Source of the DNA: Bradyrhizobium sp. SRL28
GTDB lineage: Bacteria; Pseudomonadota; Alphaproteobacteria; Rhizobiales; Xanthobacteraceae
DNA length: 64,000 nt
Direction of reading: 5' to 3'
Assembly: GCF_018596315.1 (NCBI RefSeq)
Contig: NZ_JAHEAG010000011.1
Coordinates: 1-64,000, forward strand
A program made the translations under genes and the position numbers. Under the pieces are notes generated by a model. It was not told the origin of the DNA. It ran no database searches and saw only the letters and a list, made by a program, of their open reading frames with translations. This document shows positions 42,483-51,882 of this stretch, one piece after another; the first letter of the stretch is position 1; each line of letters begins with the position of its first letter.

Positions 42483-43534
42483 GCAAGCTCGTCATTGCAT
42501 CGATCGGCCCGGCGAGTTCGGTACAGGACGGCGGACGCCCCGGCGCCCAGCGTTACGGCCTGGTGCCGAGCGGCGCGATGGATCGGCTGGCGCTGGCGGC
42601 TGCGAATATTCTGGTCGGCAATGAGCCATTCACGGCGGCTGTCGAAGTCGGTCCGTTCGGAGCAAAATTCACCGCACGCGGCGGCGCGGTGCGCGTTGCG
42701 CTGGCGGGAGCCCCGCGCAATGCCGATATCGCCGGCCGCGCGGTGGCATCCGATACATCCGCAACTCTTGCCGATGGCGAGACTCTGACGCTGGGCTTTG
42801 CCCGAGGCGGATCGTTCAGCTATCTGGCGATCGAAGGCGGCATTGCCGGTGAGCCGATGTTCGGCAGTCTGGCCGTCAATGCCCGCGCCGGCCTCGGCAG
42901 CCCCTATCCACGTCCGCTGCAGTCGGGCGACGAACTGCAGGCGAAGGCGGCCAGCGGCACGGCGGAACGGCGGATCGAACTGCCGGCGACAACCGACGCG
43001 CCGATCCTCATAGTCTGGGGTCCGCAGGACGACGAGTTCGCCGACGAGACCAAGAAGCTGTTTGTCGACAGCGAATGGAAGATCTCGGCGACCAGTGACC
43101 GCATGGGCTACCGCCTCGAAGGCCCCGTGCTGAAGCATCTCCACGGCCACAACATCGTTTCCGACGGCACCGTCAACGGCAGCCTGCAGGTGCCCGGCAA
43201 TGGCCAGCCGATCGTGCTGATGCGCGACCGCGGCACCAGCGGCGGCTATCCCAAGATCGCGACCGTGATTTCCGCCGACTTCGGACGGCTTGCGCAGATC
43301 CCCGCCGGGCGCGCCTTTCGCTTTCGGGCGGTCAGCATGGCAGAGGCGCAGGCCGAGGCGCGCAAATTTGCGGCGTTGCTGCACACCCTGCCCGAACGGT
43401 TGCGCGCCATCGAAAGCGTTGATCTCAACATCGAAGCGCTGCACGATGCCAATGTCGCGGGCCACGCCGTCAGCGCCGTCGATGCCGGAACCTGGCACGC
43501 CGTATCTCTGGCCGACATAGCGGGCCCTGACTGA
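42479..43534 (+). CDS. pxpC: 5-oxoprolinase subunit C
   Basis: 351 residues of the KipA/PxpC (biotin-dependent carboxylase-like) family. Seen: [48 protein letters not shown] and [32 protein letters not shown] 42479 in the ATGA overlap with pxpB is the start; the longer frame from 42287 reads through pxpB. pxpA follows after 35 bases. Confidence 0.93.
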   Translation: MSKLVIASIGPASSVQDGGRPGAQRYGLVPSGAMDRLALAAANILVGNEPFTAAVEVGPFGAKFTARGGAVRVALAGAPRNADIAGRAVASDTSATLADGETLTLGFARGGSFSYLAIEGGIAGEPMFGSLAVNARAGLGSPYPRPLQSGDELQAKAASGTAERRIELPATTDAPILIVWGPQDDEFADETKKLFVDSEWKISATSDRMGYRLEGPVLKHLHGHNIVSDGTVNGSLQVPGNGQPIVLMRDRGTSGGYPKIATVISADFGRLAQIPAGRAFRFRAVSMAEAQAEARKFAALLHTLPERLRAIESVDLNIEALHDANVAGHAVSAVDAGTWHAVSLADIAGPD

Positions 43535-43569
43535 TCAACCAATCCACTCACGAGAAGCGGACCAGCAAC

Positions 43570-44352
43570 ATGACAACCATCGACCTCAATTGCGATCTCG
43601 GCGAAGGATTTGGCGCGTGGGAAATGGGCAACGACGCCGCGATGATCGAGCTTGCGACGTCGGTGAATGTCGCCTGCGGCTTTCACGCCGGCGATGCCGA
43701 TATCATGCGCCGCACGGTTGAACTGGCGAAAGCGCGCGGCGTCAGCGTCGGCGCGCACCCTGGATACCGCGACCTCCACGGTTTTGGACGGCGGCCGATG
43801 CCGGGCCTGAAATCATCAGAGATCGAGAACCTGATCGCCTATCAGATTGGTGCCCTGCAGGCGATCGCAACCGCGGCGGGATACAAGGTCACACATGTCA
43901 AGGCGCATGGCGCCATCTCCAACGTCGCCTGCGAGGACGACATGACCGCGAGGGCGATCGCCAACGGTATCAAGGCGGTCGATCCCAACCTGATTTTCGT
44001 GGTGCTCGCCAATTCCAAGCTGGTGCAGGCGGGCGAAGCGGCCAATTTGCCGATGGTGCATGAGGTGTTCGCCGACCGCGCCTATGAAGACAATGGCTCG
44101 CTGGTGTCGCGCAAGAAGCCTGGCGCCGTGCTGCACGATGCGAAGGAAATCGCCGACCGCGTGGTGCGGATGGTGCAGGACGGCGCGGTGGTCTCGGTCA
44201 CCGGCAAAGTGATCAAGATGCGTAGCGACACCGTGTGCATTCACAGCGATACGCCGGGCGCGGTCGAGATTGGACGTGGGGTAAGGCAGGCATTGAAGAA
44301 TGCCGGGATCGACGTCGCGCCGTTCAACGTGAACCAACGCGTGAATACATAA
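43570..44352 (+). CDS. pxpA: 5-oxoprolinase subunit A
   Basis: 260 residues, LamB/YcsF family. Seen: [58 protein letters not shown] and [20 protein letters not shown]. Completes the pxpBCA set, which recovers glutamate from 5-oxoproline that forms spontaneously from glutamine. AGAAGCGGACC precedes the ATG. Confidence 0.93.
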   Translation: MTTIDLNCDLGEGFGAWEMGNDAAMIELATSVNVACGFHAGDADIMRRTVELAKARGVSVGAHPGYRDLHGFGRRPMPGLKSSEIENLIAYQIGALQAIATAAGYKVTHVKAHGAISNVACEDDMTARAIANGIKAVDPNLIFVVLANSKLVQAGEAANLPMVHEVFADRAYEDNGSLVSRKKPGAVLHDAKEIADRVVRMVQDGAVVSVTGKVIKMRSDTVCIHSDTPGAVEIGRGVRQALKNAGIDVAPFNVNQRVNT

Positions 44353-44544
44353 GTCCAGAGGCGCGGTCGGAAGTTCGATTCGGCGCCTTACAGACCAATT
44401 TTGGAATCGCGCAAGATGCGAAAAGTCGCCGATAAACTACATGTCGCGGCGCATTGAGTCCTCCAATAATTTGTTGGCTCAACCAAAGGGGGAAGATATC
44501 GTTATCTGCCCTCTTGGACTAATCCGGCTTCCTTGGAGGATCGA

Positions 44545-45906
44545 ATGGTCTCCATGTATCTCCGCCGTTTAGTATCGGCGACACCGGTCTGTGCGCTAAT
44601 TTTTTCAACAAGTGCGGCGCAAGCCCAGCAAACCAGCGGCGCGATAACGCTGCTCAACAATGTCAGGGTATTCGACGGCAAGGGCACATCGTTGTCCGAA
44701 CCAACCAACGTACTGGTTCGCGGCAACCTGATTGAAACAATTTCCCGGACGCCTATTTCGGTCGATCGAAGCGCGACCACCACGATTGTCGATGGAGGCG
44801 GCCGCACGCTGATGCCCGGCCTGATCGACAATCATTGGCACGCGATGCTGGCGCGGGCGACGCCATTACAGGCCTTCGGTGACGTCGGCTACAACAATCT
44901 CAATGCTGGCGACGAAGCGACGGACACCCTGATGCGCGGCTTTACCACCGTTCGCGACGTGGGCGGGCCGGTGTTCGGTCTCAAGCACGCCATCGATGAG
45001 GGCATCGTCAAGGGACCGCGCATCTATCCGTCCGGCGCCATGATCACGATCACCAGCGGGCATGGGGACTTCCGTCAGTTGACCGATCTGCCGCGGACGA
45101 TCGGCGGTATGCTCACCCGCATGGAGCAAGTCGGCGGCGCCATCGTTGCGGATAGCCCCGACGAGGTGCGCGTGCGCGCGCGCGAACAGCTCATGCAGGG
45201 CGCCTCCCAGGTCAAATTGACGGCGGGCGGCGGGGTCTCGTCCCCCTTCAGTCCGATCGACGTAACTACCTTCACCGAGGCCGAACTGCGCGCCGCGGTT
45301 GAAGCGGCCGAGAATTGGGGCACCTACGTCGTCGCGCATGCCTTTACGCCGGCTGCGATCCGGGGAGCCATTGCGGCTGGCGTGAAGTGTATCGAACACG
45401 GCTTCCTGATGGACGAGGCAACCGCCAAACTGATCGCCGAGAAGGGCGTTTGGCTGAGCCTGCAGCCGCTCCCCGAGGACTTGAGGCTGGGCTTTCCGGT
45501 GGGTACCGTGCAGCGCGCCAAGGCGGATGAGGTCTGGCCCGGCATAGCCAGGGCCTACGAGTTGGCGAAGAAGCACAAGATCAAGACGGCGTGGGGCACC
45601 GATGTGCTGTTCTCCCGCGCGCTGGCGCAGCAACAAGGGGCCATTCTGGCCTCGCTTGCCCGTTGGTACACCCCCGCTGAGGCGCTGGTCATGGCGACAT
45701 CGACAAACGCCGAACTGCTGGCGCTATCCGGCAAGCGCAATCCCTATCCCGGCAAGCTCGGCGTCGTGGAACAGGGTGCACTCGCGGATCTACTGCTCGT
45801 CGAAGGAAATCCGTTGGACAACATCAACCTGATTGCCGACCCCACCAACAACTTCAAGATCATCATGAAGGACGGCAGAATCTACAAAAACACTCTGGCC
45901 AAGTGA
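44545..45906 (+). CDS. Exported metal-dependent amidohydrolase
   Basis: 453 residues. A signal peptide of about 24 residues (ending SAAQAQ) predicts a periplasmic enzyme. Amidohydrolase core: GLIDNHWHAM (HxH metal site), the lysine region QVKLTAGGG, VVAHAF and IEHGF histidines, and TAWGTDVLF with the final aspartate. The lineage is that of imidazolonepropionase-like prolidases that act on dipeptides or lactams. ATG 44545 has GGAGG five bases upstream; an upstream TTG at 44533 lies in the ribosome binding site. Substrate unknown. Confidence 0.88.
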   Translation: MVSMYLRRLVSATPVCALIFSTSAAQAQQTSGAITLLNNVRVFDGKGTSLSEPTNVLVRGNLIETISRTPISVDRSATTTIVDGGGRTLMPGLIDNHWHAMLARATPLQAFGDVGYNNLNAGDEATDTLMRGFTTVRDVGGPVFGLKHAIDEGIVKGPRIYPSGAMITITSGHGDFRQLTDLPRTIGGMLTRMEQVGGAIVADSPDEVRVRAREQLMQGASQVKLTAGGGVSSPFSPIDVTTFTEAELRAAVEAAENWGTYVVAHAFTPAAIRGAIAAGVKCIEHGFLMDEATAKLIAEKGVWLSLQPLPEDLRLGFPVGTVQRAKADEVWPGIARAYELAKKHKIKTAWGTDVLFSRALAQQQGAILASLARWYTPAEALVMATSTNAELLALSGKRNPYPGKLGVVEQGALADLLLVEGNPLDNINLIADPTNNFKIIMKDGRIYKNTLAK

Positions 45907-45945
45907 GGGCCTGTTGTGTCGGACCTACGTGCCTGAGGTGCAATT

Positions 45946-46098
45946 TCAGAACGGATGAACCGAGAGCGTGCCGAACACGATGGCGGCAATGAGCGCGAAC
46001 GCGCTGTAGAGCGCGGCGGTGTGAAACCCGGTGCCGGAACGGCGGGACACCGAGCGTGCGTAAAGGTGCAGGCGGGCTTCCGCCGATAGTTCGCGCAT
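45946..46098 (-). CDS. Single-span membrane protein, 50 aa
   Basis: Begins MRELSAEARLHLYARSVSRR and ends with one hydrophobic segment (HTAALYSAFALIAAIVFGTL) and SVHPF. A basic cytoplasmic N-terminus followed by a single helix suggests inner-membrane location with the C-terminus outside. ATG 46098 has GGAG eight bases upstream. I believe similar small proteins occur in related genomes; no function is known. Confidence 0.6.
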   Translation of the reverse strand: MRELSAEARLHLYARSVSRRSGTGFHTAALYSAFALIAAIVFGTLSVHPF

Positions 46099-46277
46099 GG
46101 TCGATCTCCAACGCAGCATGGACTGCATATGGAATATCGTTTGCGCTCCGATGCAAGATATCCGCAGAAATAGCGATACGGGCGCTCCGGCGCACTCGAT
46201 TTCGAGGGGAAAATTCCCCTCCTCCCGACCAGGGCGAGAATTTTATTCGGCCCGATTTGAGCCAGTCGGAACCCGGA

Positions 46278-47876
46278 TTAGTAAACGTCTTGCTGGAATC
46301 GTCCCTTCTTCTTCAGTTCGCCCACAAAACTAACGGCCTCGTCCGTGGTGCGGGCACCGAACTGGGCGACGATATCAACCAGCGCGCGCTCGACGTCCTT
46401 GGCCATCCGCTTGGCATCGCCGCAGACATAGATGTTGGCGCCCTCGGCGAGCCAGGTCCACAATTCACGGCCGACCTCGCGCATGCGATCCTGCACGTAG
46501 AATTTCTTGTCACCGTCGCGCGACCACGCCAGCGACAATCGCGTCAGCAGGCCCGAAATCTTCAACGCGTTGAGTTCGTCGGCATAGAAGAAATCGCAAT
46601 CGCTGCGCTGATGGCCGAAGAACAGCCAGTTCTTGCCCGGCGCGCCGGTGGCGCGGCGATCGAGCAGGAAGGCGCGGAACGGCGCCACGCCGGTGCCCGG
46701 TCCGATCATGATGATCGGGGTTTTGGGATCCTGCGGCAGCGCGAAACCGTGGGCCTTCTGTACATAGACCTTCAGTTCATCGCCGGGATTGATCCGCTCG
46801 GCAAGGAAGGTCGAAGCCAGGCCTAAGCGTTTGCGCTTGTTGATCACGTAGCGGACGCAGTCGACCGTCAGCGACAATTTTCCTGGCGTCGCATTGTGCG
46901 ACGACGAGATCGAATAGAGCCGCGGCTGCAGCGGCTCGAGCGCCTCGACAAAGGCCTCGGGGTGCGGCCGCACGCCGGAGAATTTCTGCAGCACCGCCAT
47001 CACGTCCAGCGTTGCCGCGTCGCCGTCCGGGTCCTCGCCCTGCGCCAGCGCCCTCGCCTTCTCGCGCGTGGCGCCGCCAGTGATGAACGAGATCAGTTCG
47101 AACAGCGAGTCCGGCGCCGGCGCCAGCGAAACGTCGTCGATCAGGACTTCGCGCAGCGTCTTACCGTTGACCTTTGTGGTGTGGGAAGCGCCAAGCAGCG
47201 CGATGACCTGGTCCACCAGCCCGACATCGTTGCGCGCAAAAATGCCGAAGGAATCGCCGACGACATAGTCGAGCCCGCAACCGGACAGATCGAACTCGAT
47301 GTGCCAGGTTTCCTTTTCCGAGCCCTTCTTGTTGAGGAGACGACGTGACAGGAAAGTCGCGGCGATCGGGTTGTCGCGCGAGCGTCCAGGTTCCGCCACC
47401 ACCGCAGGCGCAGCCGGCGCGGCCGCGGGCGCCGATGAGGCTGCGGCCGGCACCTTGTCGATGTCTTCATAGAGCGACTTCAGCATCCGCGCGGTTTCCT
47501 TGCCGCCGGGAACGCAGAGGTTGAGCCGCGCTTCGCTCTTGCTCGCAATCGCTTCCGAATAGTTGTGACAATCGTATCCGCACTGGCCGCAATCCTGCTG
47601 CGCCATCGCCGCCATCATGCGCCGCCGCAACGGCCGGCCTTCCGCAAGCTTCATGCGATCGGCAATCGGCATGGTCTGGTCGTGCCAGGGCGCTTCGCCG
47701 TCATCGCCGTCGCCGGCCGCTCCTTCCATGACGGCAGCGCCTTGTTCGGCCGACAACGGCGTCGCATCTGACAGAAGTCCAGCGAAGAACCCGTTCAACC
47801 ACGAGCGCTGCGCTTCCGAGAATGGCGCACTGGACGGGATGATTTCGATCTTCGGTGGAGGTGTGATCTGGTTCAT
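46278..47876 (-). CDS. NADPH-dependent flavoreductase with RnfB-like Fe-S domain
   Basis: 532 residues. The C-terminal ~340 residues are a CysJ-type FAD/NADPH reductase: RLYSISSSH (FAD), GPGTGVAPFRAFLLDRRA (NADPH ribose-phosphate loop) and NIYVCGDAKRMAKDV. In CysJ a flavodoxin FMN domain would come first; here there is an Fe-S domain instead, CGQCGYDCHNYSEAI with C96, C99, C103 and C121 in NLCVPGG, like the RnfB 4Fe-4S domain. It would pass electrons from NADPH via FAD and a 4Fe-4S cluster to the sirohaem reductase whose stop codon it overlaps by four bases. The linker (about 140-165) is Ala/Pro-rich. The electron path is inference. Confidence 0.88.
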   Translation of the reverse strand: MNQITPPPKIEIIPSSAPFSEAQRSWLNGFFAGLLSDATPLSAEQGAAVMEGAAGDGDDGEAPWHDQTMPIADRMKLAEGRPLRRRMMAAMAQQDCGQCGYDCHNYSEAIASKSEARLNLCVPGGKETARMLKSLYEDIDKVPAAASSAPAAAPAAPAVVAEPGRSRDNPIAATFLSRRLLNKKGSEKETWHIEFDLSGCGLDYVVGDSFGIFARNDVGLVDQVIALLGASHTTKVNGKTLREVLIDDVSLAPAPDSLFELISFITGGATREKARALAQGEDPDGDAATLDVMAVLQKFSGVRPHPEAFVEALEPLQPRLYSISSSHNATPGKLSLTVDCVRYVINKRKRLGLASTFLAERINPGDELKVYVQKAHGFALPQDPKTPIIMIGPGTGVAPFRAFLLDRRATGAPGKNWLFFGHQRSDCDFFYADELNALKISGLLTRLSLAWSRDGDKKFYVQDRMREVGRELWTWLAEGANIYVCGDAKRMAKDVERALVDIVAQFGARTTDEAVSFVGELKKKGRFQQDVY

Positions 47877-49672
47877 GAGGACACCTGAGCTTCAGCGACT
47901 TGGGCATCGGCGAGCTTGCGCAGCGTCTCGCCGTCATGGCGGCGCGCAAAAGTCAGGAAGGTTTCTTCGGGCGAAACGCGATGCGCGAGATAGGCCTTCA
48001 GCAGTTTCTCGACCGTCCTCGGTGCATCCTCGGCCTTGAGGTCGTGATAGACCTCCTGCCCGACATCGGCATCCGGCCCAAAGCCGCCGCCGGTGAACAA
48101 GTGATAGCCCTCGACCGGATCGACGTCCTCGCCGACGTCCACTTTCGCCGCGATCAGCCCGATATCGCTGATGTAATGCTGCGCGCAGGAGTGATGGCAG
48201 CCAGTGACGTGGATGTTCAGCGGCGTGTCGATGTTGACGCGCGGTTCGCACCAGTCGCCGATCTCGGCGGCATGGCGCTTGGTGTTCGACGCCGCAAACC
48301 GGCACCCGGCATTGCCGGTACAGGCGATCAGCCCGGCACGAATTTGCGAGGCCTCGACCGCGAGCCCGATCTTCCTGATCGCAGCGATAGCAAGCTCGAC
48401 GTTCGCATCGTGCACGCCCGGGATCAACAGGTTCTGCCAAACCGTCAAGCGGATATCGCCGTCGCCGAGGTCCTGCGCGATCTTTGCCAACCCGCGCATC
48501 TGATCGCAGGTGACCTTGCCGAGCGGCAATGAGACGCCGATCCAGTTCAGCCCTTCCTGCTTCTGCTTGTGCACGCCGATATGCGCCATGCGGTCGAAGG
48601 CCGGCCGTGGCGCGAGCGCTTCCGGAGGCACGCGGGTGAAGGGTTTGCCGAGCCGCTCTTCTACGAGGGCGAGGAATTTTTCATGCCCCATCCCGTCGAG
48701 CACATATTTCAGCCGCGCCTTGTTGCGGTTGGTGCGGTCGCCAAGATCGATGAAGATGCGCACGATGGCATCCGACACCCTGGTCGCATCGGCCGGCTTG
48801 ACGATGATGTCGCCGTATTTGGCAAAATCCCTGTGCCCGGTGATGCCGCCGAGCCCCAGGCGAAACCAGACGCCGGGCTCGACGCCAAAGCCATCCTTCA
48901 CCTCAACCGCGGAAAACGCGATGTCGTTGGTATCTTCCAGCACGGCGATCTTGCCAGCGCCGTCGAAGGCGACGTTGAATTTGCGCGGCAGCCCGTACAG
49001 CGAGCGATCGTTGAGGATGTGATAGTGCCACTCCCGCGCATATTCGCGGGTATCCAATAGCTCCTGCGGATCGATCCCGGCCGTCGGCGTGCCCGTGACG
49101 TTGCGGATGTTGTCGGCGCCGGTACCGCGCGAGCACAGCCCGAGATCCCGGATGCCCTCGATCAACGCCACCGCGTTGTTCGGCGGAATTTCGCGCACCT
49201 GCAGATTGGCCCGTGTGGTGACGTGGCAGAACGGCCCACACAGTTTTTCGGCGAGATCGGCCAAACCTGCAAACTGCCAGTGCTTCAGAATGCCGTTCGG
49301 GATCCGCAGCCGGCACATGTAGGAATCCTGCGCCGGCGCCACATAGAACAGGCCGTAATAGCGCCAGCGGAAATTATCCGCAGGATTCGGCGGCGCATTG
49401 TCGAGCGCCTGCTGCTTCAGCCGCGGATAGGCATCGAACGGATGCTCCTCGCGCTTGAATTTTTCCTGGTCGGCGAGCTTCTTGCCGGAGGCTGTGACCT
49501 TGTCCTGCGCCTTGATATGCGCGGCATCCGGTCCGGCCGGTTCGGCACTCGCCTTGCCGGCGCTACCGCCGAGGCCGCGCCCCACCCGGCTGATCTGCAG
49601 CCCGGTGGTAAAGCCTTCAAGGTAGCGTTTCTGCTCGTCGGTAAAATCGACTGTGAGCGTTTCGATCTTCAT
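47873..49672 (-). CDS. nirA: Sirohaem nitrite/sulfite reductase (NirA family)
   Basis: 599 residues with two ferredoxin-like halves. The sirohaem/4Fe-4S cysteines are CTGNAGC (C-x5-C) and TGCHHSCAQ (C-x3-C). FYVAPAQDSYMCRLRIPNG and LAEKLCGPFCHVTTRANLQV are typical of NirA-type proteins. It reduces nitrite to ammonia or sulfite to sulfide with six electrons. The choice of nitrite is inferred from nasT-nasS directly upstream; the order nasT-nasS-nirA is, as I recall, also found in B. japonicum. The overlapping flavoreductase suggests NADPH as electron source rather than only ferredoxin. ATG 49672 begins MKIETLTVDFTDEQKRYLEG; the long frame to 49831 reads through the leader. Confidence 0.88.
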   Translation of the reverse strand: MKIETLTVDFTDEQKRYLEGFTTGLQISRVGRGLGGSAGKASAEPAGPDAAHIKAQDKVTASGKKLADQEKFKREEHPFDAYPRLKQQALDNAPPNPADNFRWRYYGLFYVAPAQDSYMCRLRIPNGILKHWQFAGLADLAEKLCGPFCHVTTRANLQVREIPPNNAVALIEGIRDLGLCSRGTGADNIRNVTGTPTAGIDPQELLDTREYAREWHYHILNDRSLYGLPRKFNVAFDGAGKIAVLEDTNDIAFSAVEVKDGFGVEPGVWFRLGLGGITGHRDFAKYGDIIVKPADATRVSDAIVRIFIDLGDRTNRNKARLKYVLDGMGHEKFLALVEERLGKPFTRVPPEALAPRPAFDRMAHIGVHKQKQEGLNWIGVSLPLGKVTCDQMRGLAKIAQDLGDGDIRLTVWQNLLIPGVHDANVELAIAAIRKIGLAVEASQIRAGLIACTGNAGCRFAASNTKRHAAEIGDWCEPRVNIDTPLNIHVTGCHHSCAQHYISDIGLIAAKVDVGEDVDPVEGYHLFTGGGFGPDADVGQEVYHDLKAEDAPRTVEKLLKAYLAHRVSPEETFLTFARRHDGETLRKLADAQVAEAQVSS

Positions 49673-50015
49673 GGTGCGCGACGAAGCTCCTGCGGCCACG
49701 AGGGGTGGCGTCAACGAAGTTGGGTGCGACCGCCTGGAAACCAGTCTGGCCTTGTGAGCCGGGCCAGGATTGAGCGGTCCGACCAGCTTCGTTGCTGCGG
49801 AAATCCATCTTGGACGTGGGCCGACAGGCATCTACGCCGACCGGCCGCACTGCAACATACAAGTTGCGTGCCACATCAGGCTCAATAATTCTTTGTATTT
49901 CAATATGTTCCGAGCCAACTCTCGAAACTATGAAGCTGGCTTCACTGCTGCTTGGGGAGCAGCTAGCCTAACAAATAGGCGAATTGGACAAGCGCCTAAT
50001 ATTTCTTCAATTCAG
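49673..50015 (-). promoter_or_regulatory. Long leader between nasS and nirA, candidate NasT target
   Basis: 343 bases without a gene. Reading on the minus strand there is an AT-rich part near nasS with an inverted repeat TAGGCG-N11-CGCCTA (49976-49998), then hairpins GGCCG/CGGCC (49819-49846), CTGGCC/GGCCAG (49746-49767) and GCCAC/GTGGC (49695-49709) before the start codon. NasT belongs to the ANTAR antiterminators that bind paired hairpins in such leaders. No clear T tract was seen. Confidence 0.45.
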
Positions 50016-51182
50016 TCAGGGCTTCCAGTGACCGATCTGAAATGCCGCCAAATGGCCGGCGATGTCGCGGGGATCAAACGCGGGACCAGCAAAGGCGCCG
50101 ATGGCTTCCGAGGCGCCGGGGGGCTTGCCCTGATGCCCCATGGCGGCGTCGTAGAGGTCCGGCCTGAAGACCCCCATGGCGGTCCGCAGCGCGTCCGGCC
50201 GCATCGCCGTCTGCCCCCAGCGCACCATTTGCGCGTAAAGCCAGGCGGCCTGCGCGGGATCGGGACGGCCCGCCCCCTCACGCCCGACCAGAAGATAGCG
50301 GCCGCTCTCGCGCCGCTGACCATCTGGTGAAATCTTCAGCCGGCCGTCGAGGGTGCGCTGGATCACCTCGGCGCCGACGCCGATCCGGTCGGGCCGCGCC
50401 AGGACATGCGCGGTCTCCGCGCGGTTGCCGGGATCCTCGATGTATTCGGCGGCGTGGGAAGCCGCCCGGACCAAGGCAGCCAGCACGTCCGCATTCTTTT
50501 CCGACCAGCTTTGCCGGACCGCGAGAACCTTTTCTGCCGCGCGCACCAGGATGTCAGAGACGAAATGCAGGATGTGGCCGACGCCGAGATCGACCGCGAC
50601 CGAGTTCCAGGGCGCGCCGACGCAGAACGCATCCACATGCCCGTTGGCGAGGCTATCCACCATGTAGGGCGGCGGCAGCACCACCAGGCGAACGTCCTCG
50701 TCGGGATCGACCCCGCCGGCCGCCATCCAGAACCGAAGCTGGTAGTTGTGGGTGGAGAACGGGAACGTCATGCCAAAAGTCAGTGGTTCCGCGCCGCTCT
50801 TGCGCCTGGCGGCCACGACGCGGGCGAGCGCCAGCGCGGTGGCCATGGGATCGAGGGCATCGCCCTCGATCTCGCCCATGATTGCCGCATGCAGCGCCGG
50901 CGATACCGTGATCGCGTTGCCGTTGAGGCCCAGATTGAACGGCGCCACAATTGGCACCTTGACGTGTCCAAGCCCGAGACTCGACGCAATCGCTACCGGC
51001 GCCAGCAAATGCGCTGCGTCGAACAGGCCGATATTGAGCTTATCGCGGACATTGGACCACGACACTTCACGCACCAGCTTGACGTCGAGCCCTTCGGCCG
51101 CCGCAAAGCCCTTGTCGACGGCGATGATCAGCGCGGCGGCGTCAACCAGCGGAATGAAGCCGATATGCAGCGGTGTCGTCAT
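50016..51182 (-). CDS. nasS: Nitrate/nitrite sensor NasS (NrtA/CmpA-like)
   Basis: 388 residues without a signal peptide, so cytoplasmic, unlike the binding protein NrtA. Seen: IGFIPLVDAAALIIAVDKGF, LKLVREVSWSNVRDKLNIG-like segment (DVKLVREVSWSNVRDKLN), and WMAAGGVDPDEDVRLVVLPP with FCVGAPWN. NasS binds NasT and releases it when nitrate or nitrite binds. It overlaps nasT by four bases, upstream of nirA. Length and lack of export signal are those of NasS. Confidence 0.9.
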   Translation of the reverse strand: MTTPLHIGFIPLVDAAALIIAVDKGFAAAEGLDVKLVREVSWSNVRDKLNIGLFDAAHLLAPVAIASSLGLGHVKVPIVAPFNLGLNGNAITVSPALHAAIMGEIEGDALDPMATALALARVVAARRKSGAEPLTFGMTFPFSTHNYQLRFWMAAGGVDPDEDVRLVVLPPPYMVDSLANGHVDAFCVGAPWNSVAVDLGVGHILHFVSDILVRAAEKVLAVRQSWSEKNADVLAALVRAASHAAEYIEDPGNRAETAHVLARPDRIGVGAEVIQRTLDGRLKISPDGQRRESGRYLLVGREGAGRPDPAQAAWLYAQMVRWGQTAMRPDALRTAMGVFRPDLYDAAMGHQGKPPGASEAIGAFAGPAFDPRDIAGHLAAFQIGHWKP

Positions 51183-51769
51183 TTCAACAGCTCCGAGGCG
51201 GTCAGGATCGACTGCGCGATCTCTCCGATCTTCTTTTTCTCGCGCATCGCCGTGGAGCGCATGAGCACATAGGCCTCGTCTTCGGTGAGGCCCTTCACCT
51301 TCATCAGGATTCCCTTGGCACGGTCGATCACCTTGCGTTCCTCGAGCGCGGATTTGGTGCGGTCGAGTTCGTCCTGCAGCTTGGAGAAGGCGTTGAAGCG
51401 GGAAATGCAGAGATCGAGGATCGGCTTGATCCGCTCCTTCTTCAGGCCGTCCACGATGTAGGCGGAGACGCCGGCATCGACGGAGGCCTGAATCGAGGCC
51501 GCGTCGCTCTGGTCGACGAACATGGCGATCGGCCGCCGCACCGCGCGGCTGACCTGGAACATCTGTTCCAGAACGTCGCGGCTGGGGTTTTCCAGGTCGA
51601 TCAGGATGACGTCGGGATCGAGCGCATAGATCCGCGCCAACAGGCTCTGCATTTCGCTGATATGCACGACGCCGGTAAAGCCCGCCTCCCGCAACCCCTC
51701 TTCCAGGATTGCGGCACGGATCGGGCTTTCGTCGACTATGACGATTTTCGGCGAAGACTCAGCGCTCAT
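51179..51769 (-). CDS. nasT: ANTAR-domain antiterminator NasT
   Basis: 196 residues. N-terminal receiver-like domain (about 8-125) with aspartate in VILIDLENPSRD, and C-terminal ANTAR RNA-binding domain (about 135-190): LEERKVIDRAKGILMKVKGL and EDEAYVLMRSTAMREKKKI. NasT prevents termination in leaders of nitrate-assimilation genes when freed from NasS. In B. japonicum NasST also influences nosZ. The nirA leader downstream is the obvious nearby target. Start ATG 51769; divergent from rimO with 113 bases between. Confidence 0.93.
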   Translation of the reverse strand: MSAESSPKIVIVDESPIRAAILEEGLREAGFTGVVHISEMQSLLARIYALDPDVILIDLENPSRDVLEQMFQVSRAVRRPIAMFVDQSDAASIQASVDAGVSAYIVDGLKKERIKPILDLCISRFNAFSKLQDELDRTKSALEERKVIDRAKGILMKVKGLTEDEAYVLMRSTAMREKKKIGEIAQSILTASELLK

Positions 51770-51882
51770 CGGTCAACTCTTAACCCGGCAGGGCTTCCAT
51801 AGCACGTCAGAAATCCCCGCAAAGCCTTGTAATTGTGAGCGATTGGGACTAGTTCGTGCTCATCAATCAGGCAGAATTAGAT

